DNA of 64,000 nucleotides from Pneumocystis sp. 'macacae'. Its lineage: Eukaryota; Ascomycota; Pneumocystomycetes; Pneumocystales; Pneumocystaceae. Under the pieces are notes generated by a model that saw only the letters and a list, made by a program, of their open reading frames with translations, ran no database searches and was not told the DNA's origin. Shown in pieces: positions 33,545 through 45,014 of this stretch. How positions within the stretch are numbered: position 1 is the first letter of the stretch; every line of letters begins with the position of its first letter. The stretch lies in the NCBI GenBank assembly GCA_018127085.1, contig CM030729.1:372001-436000 (forward strand), read 5' to 3'. The position numbers were made by a program, and so were the translations under genes.

Positions 33545-34830
33545 TCAGGAGTCATGTCTAAATTCGTACTGGTAGTTTTGGAAGGGGACGGAGTAGAAGT
33601 TTCTGGAAGAATAGATGGGTACATCGGTAAAGACGCATGGTTTGTTGTAGCCGGAATATACGGGGGGGATGGGGGGATAGTCGAGAGAAGAGCTGTCTAC
33701 GACATGGGTGTCGTAGACATGGTTGTAGAAGAGGGGTGGACACCTGGAGGGGTGTGAGCGGGGTGTGAGGGCGGAGGGGGGGTACCTGTTTATGGATTTT
33801 TCGAAGTCATAGCTGTTGTAATAGTCCTTGCTGCTGAGATTGCGGGTCCTGCGTGTGAAGCATTTTTTGAAGTCAAAAAGCCAAGATATATGTAGTTTCC
33901 TTGCTATTTCCTTGTACATGGCGATGGCGTCGCTGCCCATGCCAAAAAAGATGAAGATGACGATGCCGTTTGAGGGCATAAGCCATAGATTGAAGGAGAT
34001 TTTGTCGTTTTTGAGAAAAGCGATGCCGTCACCCCATTTGTGGACATCGCTCCATGAATACTTTATTTTTGTTCGAGTGATGAGAAATATATTTGTACAT
34101 AGCATGTAGATATTTAATGGCAGATAGACGGTAATCAAGAGAGAACATATGCCTATAAGACGTATGAATCTAGAAAGCGTCATGGATGACTTGGAATCTC
34201 TCAAAATATTCTGAAACTCCTTCTGTTTTTTGAAGTATAGATATATCACTCTAGCTAATAAAACGATAAATCTACTTATTATAACTATGTAAGCGGCGCA
34301 CCTGAATAGTATGCACTGATTGTACCAAAAATAGGGGGCCATATTAAGATGATTATCACGGTTGGCCATGATTGATCGGACCATGGCACACAGCCATTAA
34401 CGCCATTGATCATATATCGTGCAGATTGAACAATATAATGTAAACACATTATGATAATCGGACATGTAAAACTCATAAGAAGATCCTCTATAGCTTGTCT
34501 TCTGCGGATTGTTTTAGTCTGTACAGACGATTGTACAGGGCTCATGACTTTTGAAAGATAATGAGAAATTGCTGCAATGGCACCTAATTCTCCTGATGTT
34601 GATCCAAGCATAAGCTTGGTAGCAATATCACAATATATATAACCCAAATGCTTTGTGCTAGCTCCATTAAACCAGATGATAGAGTTTATAAAATATATTA
34701 AGTTAGAGCTAGCGATCCAAAAAATAAGACATAGTGGTGCTATATTACGGTATTTCCAATGCCAAACAGAAGGTATAACTGAGCATATAAATCCAATAAA
34801 AGAATAAATAACGTAAAACACTTCACCCAT
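33545..34830 (-). CDS. ste3: Ste3/Map3-type pheromone (M-factor/a-factor class) receptor
   Basis: Seven-helix GPCR. The ATG at 34830 begins MGEVFYVIYSFIGFICSVIP. Then NIAPLCLIFWIASSNLIYFI, the signature IYCDIATKLMLGSTSGELGA, RRRQAIEDLL, FTCPIIIMCLHYIVQSARY, CVPWSDQSWPTVIIILIWPP and FGTISAYYS. A 47-nt intron joins to ARVIYLYFKKQKEFQNILR and the last helices. The family senses lipid-modified pheromone and signals through a G protein to the mating MAPK pathway. The cytoplasmic tail is Tyr/Pro/Ser-rich; its 3' coding end, about 33545-33800, lies inside the GC-rich island and has C-rich codons. Pneumocystis is known to keep a Ste3-type receptor and sexual cycle genes. Confidence 0.93.
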
Positions 34831-35457
34831 TTTGATTAATAGCAAAAATTGGATATTAATATTTGAAAATAATTTATATGCTCTGTTAACCTAAATGCAT
34901 TTGAATCAAGACAAATATTCCTGTTTTCAAATATACCAGTCCTTCATTTAAGATATTTTATACAAAGAAGCTTAATCGCATTTGCCTTGCAACACGCTCT
35001 TATGCACCTTTTTAGCACAAAGAAATTATATAGGTGTTGCTATAACATATTTTCTGTTGTCCCGCTATATTGGGTCATCATAGTGAGATGGTTGATGTGT
35101 TCGGTATAACCAATGCTGGATTTTTTATTGGTTTTTTGGGCCGTAACTTAGATAAGTTTGAATTTACCGAATCGGGCTTATAAAAACCGTAAGACTAAAA
35201 TAAAGCTAAGGCTTTTTGAGTATATCCGAAACCGCCTGAGTTTTTGTTATTCAACAAAAGAATATCTTTCACAGATATCCTATGATATTTTGGAGACGCT
35301 GTGAAAAGAGGTAGTTTAATAGGAGAGTTAAATTAGATTTCAAAGAAGATTTGAAGATATTGGATATGTTTGATACAAGAATAATGTATCTTAACTTGAT
35401 TTTGTTCTGTTTTCTTATTGATTTTATTTTTTTACCTATTTGTTTGAATGTTATTTT
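34831..35457. promoter_or_regulatory. ste3 upstream region with a TR-box-like site
   Basis: About 630 bp with no gene recognised. On the minus strand TTTCTTTGTGC (35015-35025) resembles the fission-yeast TR box TTCTTTGTTY bound by the HMG factor Ste11, with one mismatch. A second related site, TTCTTTTGTTG, is at 35252-35262 with one extra T. Both lie upstream of ste3, where such sites drive pheromone-pathway genes in S. pombe. The match is suggestive only. Confidence 0.4.
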
Positions 35458-37159
35458 TTAAGGAATTAAGGCGCAGGAACTAATAGATGAGCAGCCAATC
35501 ACTATACCCCCTTCGTCATTGCTTTTATCTTTTGTTCTAAGAAGATATCCGGATTCCTCATTGTAATAGATCGTACCGTTGTTGTTCCATAAAATGACAC
35601 CGTATATCCCCAATTCATCGATACCATCGATGTGATAGATTTCGCCATCTTTTATAATAATATTGGCATGAGAGGGTGAATGAATTCGTTCCATAAGAAT
35701 GTATTGTTTATAAGATTTTGGTGTTGTTTTTAAAAAGTCCAATATTTTAAATCCATAAATATTATTCCCTCCTCCTTCTCTTTGGGGTTTTAAAACATAG
35801 TTTTGAGGATTGTTTATTAGTAGACGGTAAGCTTCTTGGTTTAATAGGTCTGTATCTAATGCATAAATAGAAACAAATGTCTCTTTTAAGGCATCTGATG
35901 GATTTTTCGGAAGAAATCTAATAATATGTTAATTTATTTTATAAATGGAAAAATTACTTTTCTATAATATTTTTTTCGCAAAGAATTTGTTGAACTTTCT
36001 TGCAACCTGATAATTGAGTCATGATAGTAGGGCATTTGATAGCACGGCTTTCTTCAATTAGTAAACGTGCAGACCATTCATTTGATGATGTATAATGGTC
36101 CGGTGAATAACCTGTTCGAAAGTATACAACTGATATTTCTTCGATTTTTGAATGGGGTGATTTGAAAAGTAATGCTTTATCATTTTGACGAAGCTCTATA
36201 AAGTCCAATATTGAAGATAAATGTATACGATAAGTTTTTATCCCATAACTAATAATAATCAATTTTATAAGCCAGCATTTTATTGAAATTCTAACATTTC
36301 AAATAATTTATATTCGAATAATCGTTGGTCAAAAATAAATGGCTCATTTGATCCAGCAATAAGAAGTACTTTAGTATCTTTACCACCATATAATTTATCT
36401 GCTGTGGCGATTCCCTTTATAATTGACTCAATAGGGTTATTTTCTGGGAAATTTGAGTTTTTTAATATAGAGTATGATTCGTAAGCACCAATTTTATATA
36501 AATATCTTTTAAATTAACATATTTAAATCAAAAAATCTTATCTACTTATGTGCTTTTGATATTTCTGAAGCAAATCCTGCCATAGATGTTGATATCGTAT
36601 TAAATTCTATTTGTTTTAATTGGGGGAATGAATTATCTGCAATTTGAATAAAATAATCTGATCTAAATATACCTAATGATATTGGCTATTTTTTTTAAGT
36701 TTATATTTCGTTTTTAAATGTAAATTACTTGTACAATTCCTTTGTTTTTAGCTTCTAAATGTATGTCCCATAATTTCTTTATAAAATTGTCTGTACTAAG
36801 ACTATTTATATAAATAGAAATTCTTATAGGAGAGGAGAATGTTACTCTTTTATAATTTGTGTCATAAATTCTTCATCATTAGCAATAAATGCATAAAGTT
36901 TGTTAAAATCGCATTGAATCGCTTTTGCTTTTTCAAAGATAATTGATGGAAGCAAAGAAGGATAGAGGGTAAACGAAATGTGCATATTTTCAAAAAAATA
37001 TGTTTTTTTAAATTCTGAAGGTTTTTGACGCATGGTAAGTCCATGTATTTGAGTATAATCCATTAATTCTGAAATCAAAAAATCTTGCTGATTTTTATCA
37101 AGAAGAGGTGGATAATATTTGAAAAGAAAACTCGTATTCTTCATTTGTTCTTTTTGCAT
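35458..37159 (-). CDS. gsh2: Glutathione synthetase
   Basis: ATG-grasp family, eukaryotic type. N-terminal YYPPLLDKNQQDFLISELMDY, GLTMRQ, FTLYPSLLPSIIFEKAKAIQ, FNKLYAFIANDEEFMTQII. Central EISVVYFRTGYSPDHYTSSN (the VYFRxGYxPxxY motif), RLLIEESRAIKCPTIMTQLS and GCKKVQQIL. C-terminal VLKPQREGGGNN-type glycine loop near 35760-35810, YILMERI, ELGIYGVILWNN, YYNEESGYLLRTK and DEGGIVIGCSS. It joins gamma-glutamylcysteine and glycine with ATP. At least six short introns interrupt it. The start is the ATG at 37159. All conserved catalytic blocks that I can place are present. Confidence 0.93.
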
Positions 37160-39562
37160 AAAAATTAATGATTTCTTATTGATTTTCTTTTTGAACGTTT
37201 CTTTTGAAGTTGAAAATCGAGATATTTAGTCTATTAAAATGATTTTAAAAAATATTATTTAATAAGACATATCTTTCTAAAAGAAATGCTGGTACGTATT
37301 TTTAATGTTAATATTTTGATTGAATTTAATATTTAAGTGTATTAAAAATTATAGAATTGTATTATTTCATATGAATTTCTTTTTATGTTTAATTTATAAC
37401 TTTTTAAAGAATAAGAGAATTATAATATCTTCAGGTGGATTTTGAATATTTATACATATCTTTATTCTATTATATAGTTTTTGTTTTTTTTAATTTATTT
37501 AAGAATTATTTTGGTTAGATATATATATGATCTAATGAAATATCTAAGAATTTAGGAATTAATAATAGAATGTAATATCTGGTTTATATATTATAATGAA
37601 ATTTTGAAAATTTTATGCTAAATATTTAAAATAATTTAATATGTTGTATGGAAATTGTTGAATTATAAATTTTTGTATTTGGATTTTAAGTTATTGGTTT
37701 TTGATATAGTAAAAAGTAGGATGTTAAATTAAAAAAAACATATAATCCTATATGTTTGATATGTATTATTAAATATGAAATTTGTGTAATGCATTTTACA
37801 AAAATAATTCTTTTTTTTTTAGAAAAAAAGTTTTTTAATTGATATTACTTCTATTATTTAATAAATTTTGTTATAAAAAAATGGTTTTCTTATATCTTCA
37901 ATATAAGATATATACAGAGTAATATTTTTAAACATTTCAATAATTGTAGAATATTTGAAAATTATATTTATTCTAGATAGTTTGTTTATATGATTTACTT
38001 ATATATTATATGATGCAATTATATATTTAAAATAATTTAATTTTATTCTTAATGTAAAAAAATGATATCTAAATTTAGAAATGTTTTTATATTGAATAAA
38101 TTATAGATTTTTGAACTTTTTAAAAAAACAGTTTTAATAAAAATTTGAATTTTAATAATAGATATAATTTAAAATTATTCTTTTGTAAATAAAATATTAA
38201 TAAATCTTGATTAATGGTTTATTTTCGTTTAAATTAAGAAATCAATGTATATTTATTTTTGTTACTATTCATTATTTTTTTAATAAATTTTTTGATTGTT
38301 ATTCATATTTTTGATTTACTGTTTACATTATTTTTAAAATAATAAATTAATGTTCTATAAAAGCATTAAAATACTAAGAGCTGAAAAATATATCAAAATA
38401 TTAATTTATTTTATAAAATTTTTAGGTTTATATTTAATTAAATATATAATTTTTATTTTTAAGCTATGTAAATTGCTCTGTCTTGAATATAAAGATTGAA
38501 GTTTCTTAATAGTATTTTTTTTATTAAATTTTTATTATTAAGGATTAAAGTATTCGATTTAGTATACTATACTTATGAAGTAAGAATTTTTGTAATTTCA
38601 TATTTTTGTTATCCTTTATATATGTTTATTTTTATAGAAATCGTTTTTGGATATGAAAAATGATATATTTAGAATTATAAAATTTAAAATATATAAATTT
38701 TAAATTATTGTTAGTACTTGTATTTGTATGTAAAAATTTTAAAGTTAAAATATTTTAATTTATATAGGATTAATTTTATTTTTTTAATTTATAATTTAAA
38801 TTATTTGAAATCAATCTATCTGTTGCAACATAGGTAATAATATTATTATAATTAAAATAATTAGAATTTCTTTAATTTATAATATTTAATATTTTGAATG
38901 TGATCTAGTTATGTTAATTATTAAAATTATAAATATATAATTTTTTTACGTAATATTTATTTTAAAATATTAATATTTAAATGTTAACCTATAACATTGA
39001 TACTCCAGTGATTTAAATTACTGATATTGATCTTAGTAATTTTATTATATATATAACTATAATTTAAAATATTCTAGGATATTTTAATTTCTAATGGTGT
39101 ATGAGTAATATTATATGTTCACTTTATTATGATGTAATAAAATAATTTAATTATAATTGCTTATGAATATATTTAGGTTTAATTAAAATACTAGTTTATA
39201 ATATATTTAAAATTTATAAAATATTAAGTATTATTGCATTATTTTCAGAAAAATTATTAAAACAGTTTTGTTTTTTTTATATTTCTTAAAAAACGTTTCA
39301 TTTTTCTTCTCATACTTATTACTAATATGAGGAGATGTAATTATTTCTGCCCATAGATTATTAGTGGTATCTTGAGTATTTTTATTAAATATAAATTAGT
39401 CAGGTAAAAATATATTTATTTTGTGCAATTTTTTAAATTCATGTTTTTTGAACTCATAATTTTTGAATTAATCTTGTTTGTTAGTAGCTTTAGAAAAGAA
39501 GTTGATGATGCTAAAAGTGCTGTATTAATTAAATTATTTTCGAGAAATATTGAATCGAAAAT
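37160..39562. other. 2.4-kb AT-rich gene-free stretch
   Basis: Composition drops sharply here, to roughly 15% G+C by eye. Stops occur in all frames every few codons. I see no coding run, tRNA box pair or tandem repeat. Confidence 0.7.
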
Positions 39563-41861
39563 TTAGTAGTTACTAGAAAACTCGTAATCTTTTTGTGTTT
39601 TTACAAATGTATCTATTATCCCTATATCTGATTGAGGAAGAAAATTCATTGATTTCCATAGATTTGAACTCGTTAAAATATTTTCTTTTTTTTCAGAAGC
39701 AATTTTAATATGATCACTTTGAGTATTAGATGATAGTGTATTAATATTCTTTTTAAAATTATACTCTTTAGAAATATTGTTTTCTTTTTCACTAAGTAAT
39801 TTAATAGTTTTTTCCGCATCATTTGTAACAGGTAATACAGATTCTTTTGAAAGATAAAACCAATTATCTTCATTATTTAGTTCAGAAAAAGGCTCACGTG
39901 TGACTATTTCTTGAGAAACAGATCTAGAAGGAGATGACTGTATTACTCTATCTGTAATGATAGTATTTTTTTGTTTTTTAAATGAGATTTTGTTTCCTGT
40001 ATATTTCTTGCTAGTATTGGTCTCTAAATCCCCATTATTTTTATTAGCATATGAACCTTTTCTTTTTATTTTTCTTGAAGAGTATAATGCATCTGATAGA
40101 TTATGAAAATTCAGGGTTACTGTTTCTTCGCGCCATAAATGAGATGGACGCATGGACTTATGACTCGACCACCAAACACCGCATGCTTATAAAGAATTAG
40201 CTTTAATATGAAATTATAATATAAACAGACGGTTACAAAGAGTTTCCTCTGGTTTATCATCTGCTGTTTTAACTTTTCTCCAGCTTACAGTTTTTATAGT
40301 TCCACAATTATTACAATAATTAGGTATTTTTCCTATACAATTTAGACTTAATATCCATAAAAATAATTAAAAACACCTTCTTGAATTGATTTTAAAAGGT
40401 TCATTTCTATACGAAGAGCATTAGATATTTTCTTTCTAGACTGTTTTAATAATCTATTTCCTTTATTATTATTTTGACCTATAAATTTTTTAACATTCAA
40501 AAACAAAATATTATACTATAACTACCGTATGTCTCCAAAGAATCTGAAATTATTTTACCATTTCCTTCCATCTGGTTATCAATTAATTTTATCATTGAAA
40601 GGCCTTCTAAAGCAAGTTTTGCTGCCAGTACAGCTTCGTTTAACTTTTTTCGTTCAGGTAATTCATCAGTGAATGTTTTATTATCATTTTTTAATTTTTG
40701 AGTTGTAACCAATTTTTCATGTGTAGAATTAAATATTTCTGTATTATTTTCTAATGGTTTTATATTTTCGAAATTTTTTTTAGTTCCTGTAAACCCTGTA
40801 TCTATTTCAGGTTGAGGAAACTGCTGATAATTTGCGAATTCTCGTGAATTAGATGTAGTATTCATGAATGATAATGTCTCGAAGAAATCTGGAAAAGATA
40901 GTGATGGTTCAGATGTAGGATACGATGTCTGATTCTCAGAAGAAAACATAGGTGGTGATGATGGAGGAAGCTGTTGATATTGAGGTGACGATGACAATGA
41001 TGATATCTGAGGGGATATGGGTTCACTTATTGGTGATGACGTTTGCCCTAAAAATGGTGTTGGAGAAAACGATTCATATGTTTTCACACTAAATGAATCC
41101 TTAAAGGGCAGTAATATCGATGAATGTGATGCATCAAGTGCAGTTTTTTGACATTTGTGAAAATTAGTTTGATTTTCAATATCTGTAGTTTTTGATGAAT
41201 TATATAAATAGACAGGAGGTTCAAAAAAAGTATTTTCATTTTTTTCAGAGATTTCAGATAAAATTGTTTCAGAACCTTTGGAAATAAGAGGGCTAGAAAT
41301 GTTATAAAAAAAACAAAAATCTTGTATTGTGTTTAGTAAATTTATCTGCATGATAGAGGGAACTTTTGACAAACGCATAAATATTTCAAGAAAAACTTCA
41401 CTCTCACCGTTTATTTTCAAATATTTAATTTTACCGATAACATTTTTGGAGTTATTTTTTGTTTCTAATGATATATCTAGAATCCAACTCAACATTCCAT
41501 GTCCAGAAAACACTTCTTTATCTTCAATAGGATCCAATGTATAAATAACGAAATCATTTCCTTTTTGTAATACAAGTTCAGGACTTGAAAAAACAATATT
41601 AAAATGAAAAACTATGATGTAAGAAATACCTTTTTGCAATGATTGTTAATATACATGTTTTTAAGCTAACAATTCCAATTTTCTCTTTGCAAAGATCACC
41701 TGAAGACATGATTTCTACTGAAACTGGATTTTCATGCCATGCTAAACATGTCATTTGATGCTTTTCATCAAAAGAATACAAAATTTTTACTAATAATTTA
41801 TCATTTTTAAATTTTTATCTAGAAAGCACTTACATTTTGCTTTCTGTATTTGTTTTTTCAT
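39563..41861 (-). CDS. GATA-type zinc-finger protein, possibly Ams2-like
   Basis: A first exon from ATG 41861 (MKKQIQKAK) joins over a 44-nt intron to LKILYSFDEKHQMTCLAWHE and a conserved-looking N-terminal domain of about 180 residues. A long disordered Ser/Pro/Asn linker follows (SSPISEPISPQISSLSSSP). Near 40150-40400 a finger is assembled across introns: IPNYCNNCGTIKTVSWRKVK, then ETLCNPCGVWWSSH and KSMRP, giving C-x2-C ... C-x2-C as in GATA fingers. The C-terminal 190 residues are low complexity. GATA fingers bind WGATAR sites. The early N-terminal domain plus a late finger recalls fission-yeast Ams2, a regulator of histone genes and CENP-A loading, but I cannot confirm orthology. The linker is AT-rich and Asn/Lys-heavy, as expected from local composition. 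Confidence 0.72.
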
Positions 41862-42118
41862 GTTCTGAAATATTTTTAAATTTATTTACGCGAATTTTTA
41901 CATATAAATTTTGTTTCGATTGATCGTGTGGTTTTTAACGAAATTTAAATGTTACAAAAATAACTAAAATGTGTAAGTCAATATTATTTTAGAATTATTT
42001 TTTCGAATTTTTATGAAATATTCTGATAATACATATATATTTTAAATAATTAAATATATATAAACCTATATAAAAGGATCTGATAAGTTATATATTGGTA
42101 TAGGCTATTAGATTATTG

Positions 42119-42852
42119 ATGTCTGGATCTCGAATATCTACTTATAAGAAATTGTCTATTTACGAACGTAATTTAAATCGTATAAAAGGCACAGAAATAA
42201 ATTTGTCAGCTTTTTCGTTTTTATTTAGTGAAATAGTTAGGTATACACAGAAAAGGGCTCAAGGAATCCATGAATTAGAAAAAAAGTATATTTTTTAAAA
42301 AAAGAAATAATGTTTTGTATTTTTAATTCGATTTTAAATAGGCTTAATATTCAAGGATATAGAATTGGTCAGAAATTATTGGAACTAGTTACATGGAGAG
42401 AGAAAAATTCTAAAAGAGAAATAAGAGTTTTGGGAATTTTGCAATTTATTTTTTCAAATATATGGAAAGCTATTTTTAATAAACAGCCTGATGCTCTTGA
42501 AAAAAGTAAAGAAAATGAAGATGAATGTAAGTTTTTGTTAAATATTAAATAATATTTAAACTCGTAGATATGATTATAGATAATGAACCTATAGTAAATA
42601 AATATATATCTGTACCGAAAGAAATGGCACATCTTAATTGTGCAGCATTCGTTGCTGGTATTGTTGAAGCTATAATGGATGGATCGCGGTTTGTATGAAA
42701 TTTTTACAATATATAAAAAGTTTTATTTAATATTTATTTAGCCCTCAAAGGTAACAGCACATTCAGTTCCAACACATGTATTTCCTAATAGGACAGTGAT
42801 ACTTATTAAAATTAATGAAAGTGTTTTAGAAAGAGAAAAATATTTAAAATAA
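42119..42852 (+). CDS. trs31: TRAPP complex subunit Trs31 (TRAPPC5)
   Basis: Four exons. [20 protein letters not shown] begins at 42119, followed by [27 protein letters not shown], then [93 protein letters not shown] and [20 protein letters not shown]. The product matches Trs31/TRAPPC5 nearly end to end, with the Bet3-like alpha/beta fold and the conserved [12 protein letters not shown] and VTAHSVP motifs. It is a core subunit of TRAPP, the Rab1/Ypt1 exchange factor in ER-Golgi traffic. It is divergent from the GATA-finger gene, about 260 bp between starts. Confidence 0.92.
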
Positions 42853-44044
42853 ATTATACATTTAAAAATATATAGATTGTTTTTTCATATTATTCTTTTA
42901 TTAAATAAAAGGCATTTCTTGATATTATTTTTTGTTAATGATTTATTTTTAATTTTAAATGAGATTTGTTTTATAAATTTAAATATAATTTAAATTTTTA
43001 GAGATTGTATTTTTTGTATGAATATATTAATAAATATTTTTAGAATGTAGTATTTATTATAAAAATGTTTATATTTTTAAGTTTTATTTATTCGATTTAT
43101 ATTATCAAATAATATTATATTTTATGCTTATAGAAAATATAAATAAATTCAATATTTTTATTTTTAGTTTTTTTTTTTAATTTAATAAAGTATTTATAGA
43201 AGAAGAACATTATTTATTGAATTAAAACATATGAATTATGATTTTTATTATATGGTTATTTTGTAAACGATGTCTTAAATTTTAGGTGTATTTATTAGAA
43301 GCATTAATATAGTAAGAGTTAAAAAAAGTTTAAAATAAGAAAACTTGTTTTTAAATAGAAAAAGTGTATTTAATTATTTTTGATGTATTATAATATGTTG
43401 TTTTGTAAAATTTTAGAAATATTAAAGTAAATTTAATTTTATATGAATTTTATTGATTATTTAGTAATAATCAATATAAATAAAATAATATATTTTAAAT
43501 AGTATTTAGAGTTTTCAAAGTTCTGTGATTTATTTTATTTCTAATGATTTTTTAAAATTTTTTCATGCTTTTTGTTTTTTGTTAAAACGTGTTGATTTAC
43601 ATTAGCAATTTTATGTGTAAATATTTTATTAATATATGGCTTATATCAATTAAAATATTAATTTATTATAATTGAAATTTACTTTTTAGACGTGTTAGTA
43701 AATTTAGTTTAATTATCATTTTAGTAAAAATTTTATTTTATTTTTTTTTTATAATTATATGTAATATTCTATTTTTAATTTTTATAATTTGAGAGTTTAA
43801 TGAAAAATTTATTTCTTCATAGTTCTTTGAAATATTTATGTCTATAATGTTAATAATTTTAATATTTGTATTTTTAGTTTTATTAAAAGTAATTTATTTT
43901 TAAAAATTTAGATTTATCATTAAGTTTTAAATATCGAAAATAAATAAATGAGAATAAAATATAATGAATTAATTTACATTATAATAAGATAGAAAAATAT
44001 ACAAACTTATACAAACTTCCTTTGTTTTTTCTTTAAAATCTTAA
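42853..44044. other. 1.2-kb AT-rich intergenic stretch
   Basis: Very AT-rich DNA between the convergent ends of trs31 and the Yip4-type gene. No gene, repeat array or structured RNA is recognised. Confidence 0.6.
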
Positions 44045-45014
44045 TTATATGAATTGTAAAAAGATAATCCATGTTATAACTAATTTATAATTAGGATAAA
44101 TATAAAATGATATTGTTATACAAAAATAGTATAGGAAAAAAGGATATATAGCAAGAAGTCTTCTTTTGTTAAGAGAAAATGTTCTTATTACATTGAGTGA
44201 CACTAATAAATATTTAGAAAAAAACATAATTATGTAGAAAATTCTTAAACCATATGTTGACCAAACATAAGCAGCAATAGTTAATGGAAATTTGATAAAA
44301 ATAGTATGTATAAAAAGATTCTGATCCATATTAGTAGTAAGAAATAAAAAGTTTGGGAATACAGTTATGGTAACAACAACAAAGGGAAATAAAGAATATC
44401 CAAGAACACATATTGATTGGAACAATGATCTATTTTCTTAGTGTTTTAATCATAATTTATTAAAATTATACATTGGTATTCCCAAAAGTTTGAGATTCAA
44501 TGTAATAATTAATTCACTTATCCATATAACGCAAAAGATGCCTGTAAAAACTATGGTTGGTTCATTTTTTGGTGCAGTTAATGATAAAGATGAAGAAAGT
44601 ATAAGAGAAAAGATAAAGGGACCCCATAAATCCCCTATAAATATAGTTAGCTAGAATAATGATAATTATTTAAAAATAAATACAGTTATTCAAAACATCG
44701 TAGTTATCACGAGGCCACAAAATATAACTAAGTTTGATTCCTATTATTTTTATATCGTTGTACTATTATATTAATCAATTTTATTATATGGTAAATTTTA
44801 AGGTACAATTGTCATATAAACAGGCTCTTCTAACGTATTTCCACTAGAGTATTTAGAAATAGAATTAAAAATACTGTATTTATAGTTCCTATAAGAAATA
44901 CCTTTTATTACTATCATACTCTTCTATAATGATTCCGAAAATGGTTTCTGTTTTAGTTTTAGCGATATTCATATGGATGAAAAGATTACTATTGATATTT
45001 TCATTTTTTGTCAT
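44045..45014 (-). CDS. yip4: Yip1-domain membrane protein, Yip4/YIPF6 type
   Basis: Rebuilt from about five exons. The hydrophilic start MTKNENINSNLFIHMNIAK (ATG 45014) leads to NTLEEPVYMTIYNDIKIIG, KLSYILWPRDNYDVLNNWDL, WGPFIFSLILSSSLSLTAPK, EPTIVFTGIFCVIWISELII, TLNLKLLG, QSICVLGYSLFPFVVVT, and LAIYPFFLYYF. NTLxEPVxxTIxxD, the DLWGP turn and SxCVLGYxLFP are the signatures of the Yip4/YIPF6 branch. The family consists of five-helix Golgi and ER-Golgi proteins that bind prenylated Ypt/Rab GTPases. The C-terminal stretch after VWSTYG diverges and may contain one more intron that I could not place. The N-terminal start is the best ATG available but not certain. Confidence 0.78.

Larger units (their letters stand above)
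31450..33800. other. GC-rich island with skew reversal near 32.55 kb
   Basis: Sampled lines are about two-thirds G+C, against about one-third or less in flanking DNA. The change affects exons, introns and spacers. The edges are graded: the 3' end of the Ofd1-type gene and the 3' end of ste3 show intermediate values. On the + strand the left half (about 31.78-32.5 kb) is C-rich and G-poor; the right half (about 32.64-33.78 kb) is G-rich and C-poor. The sign follows position, not gene direction. Four complete genes and the distal ends of cbf1 and ste3 are affected. Numbers are by-eye estimates. Confidence 0.85.

Noticed and set aside
31450..33800. Horizontal transfer or contig chimera as the source of the GC island
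   Set aside because: cbf1 and ste3 cross the two edges with intact coding sequence, the shoulders are graded, and the encoded proteins are ordinary fungal orthologues with the same intron style.
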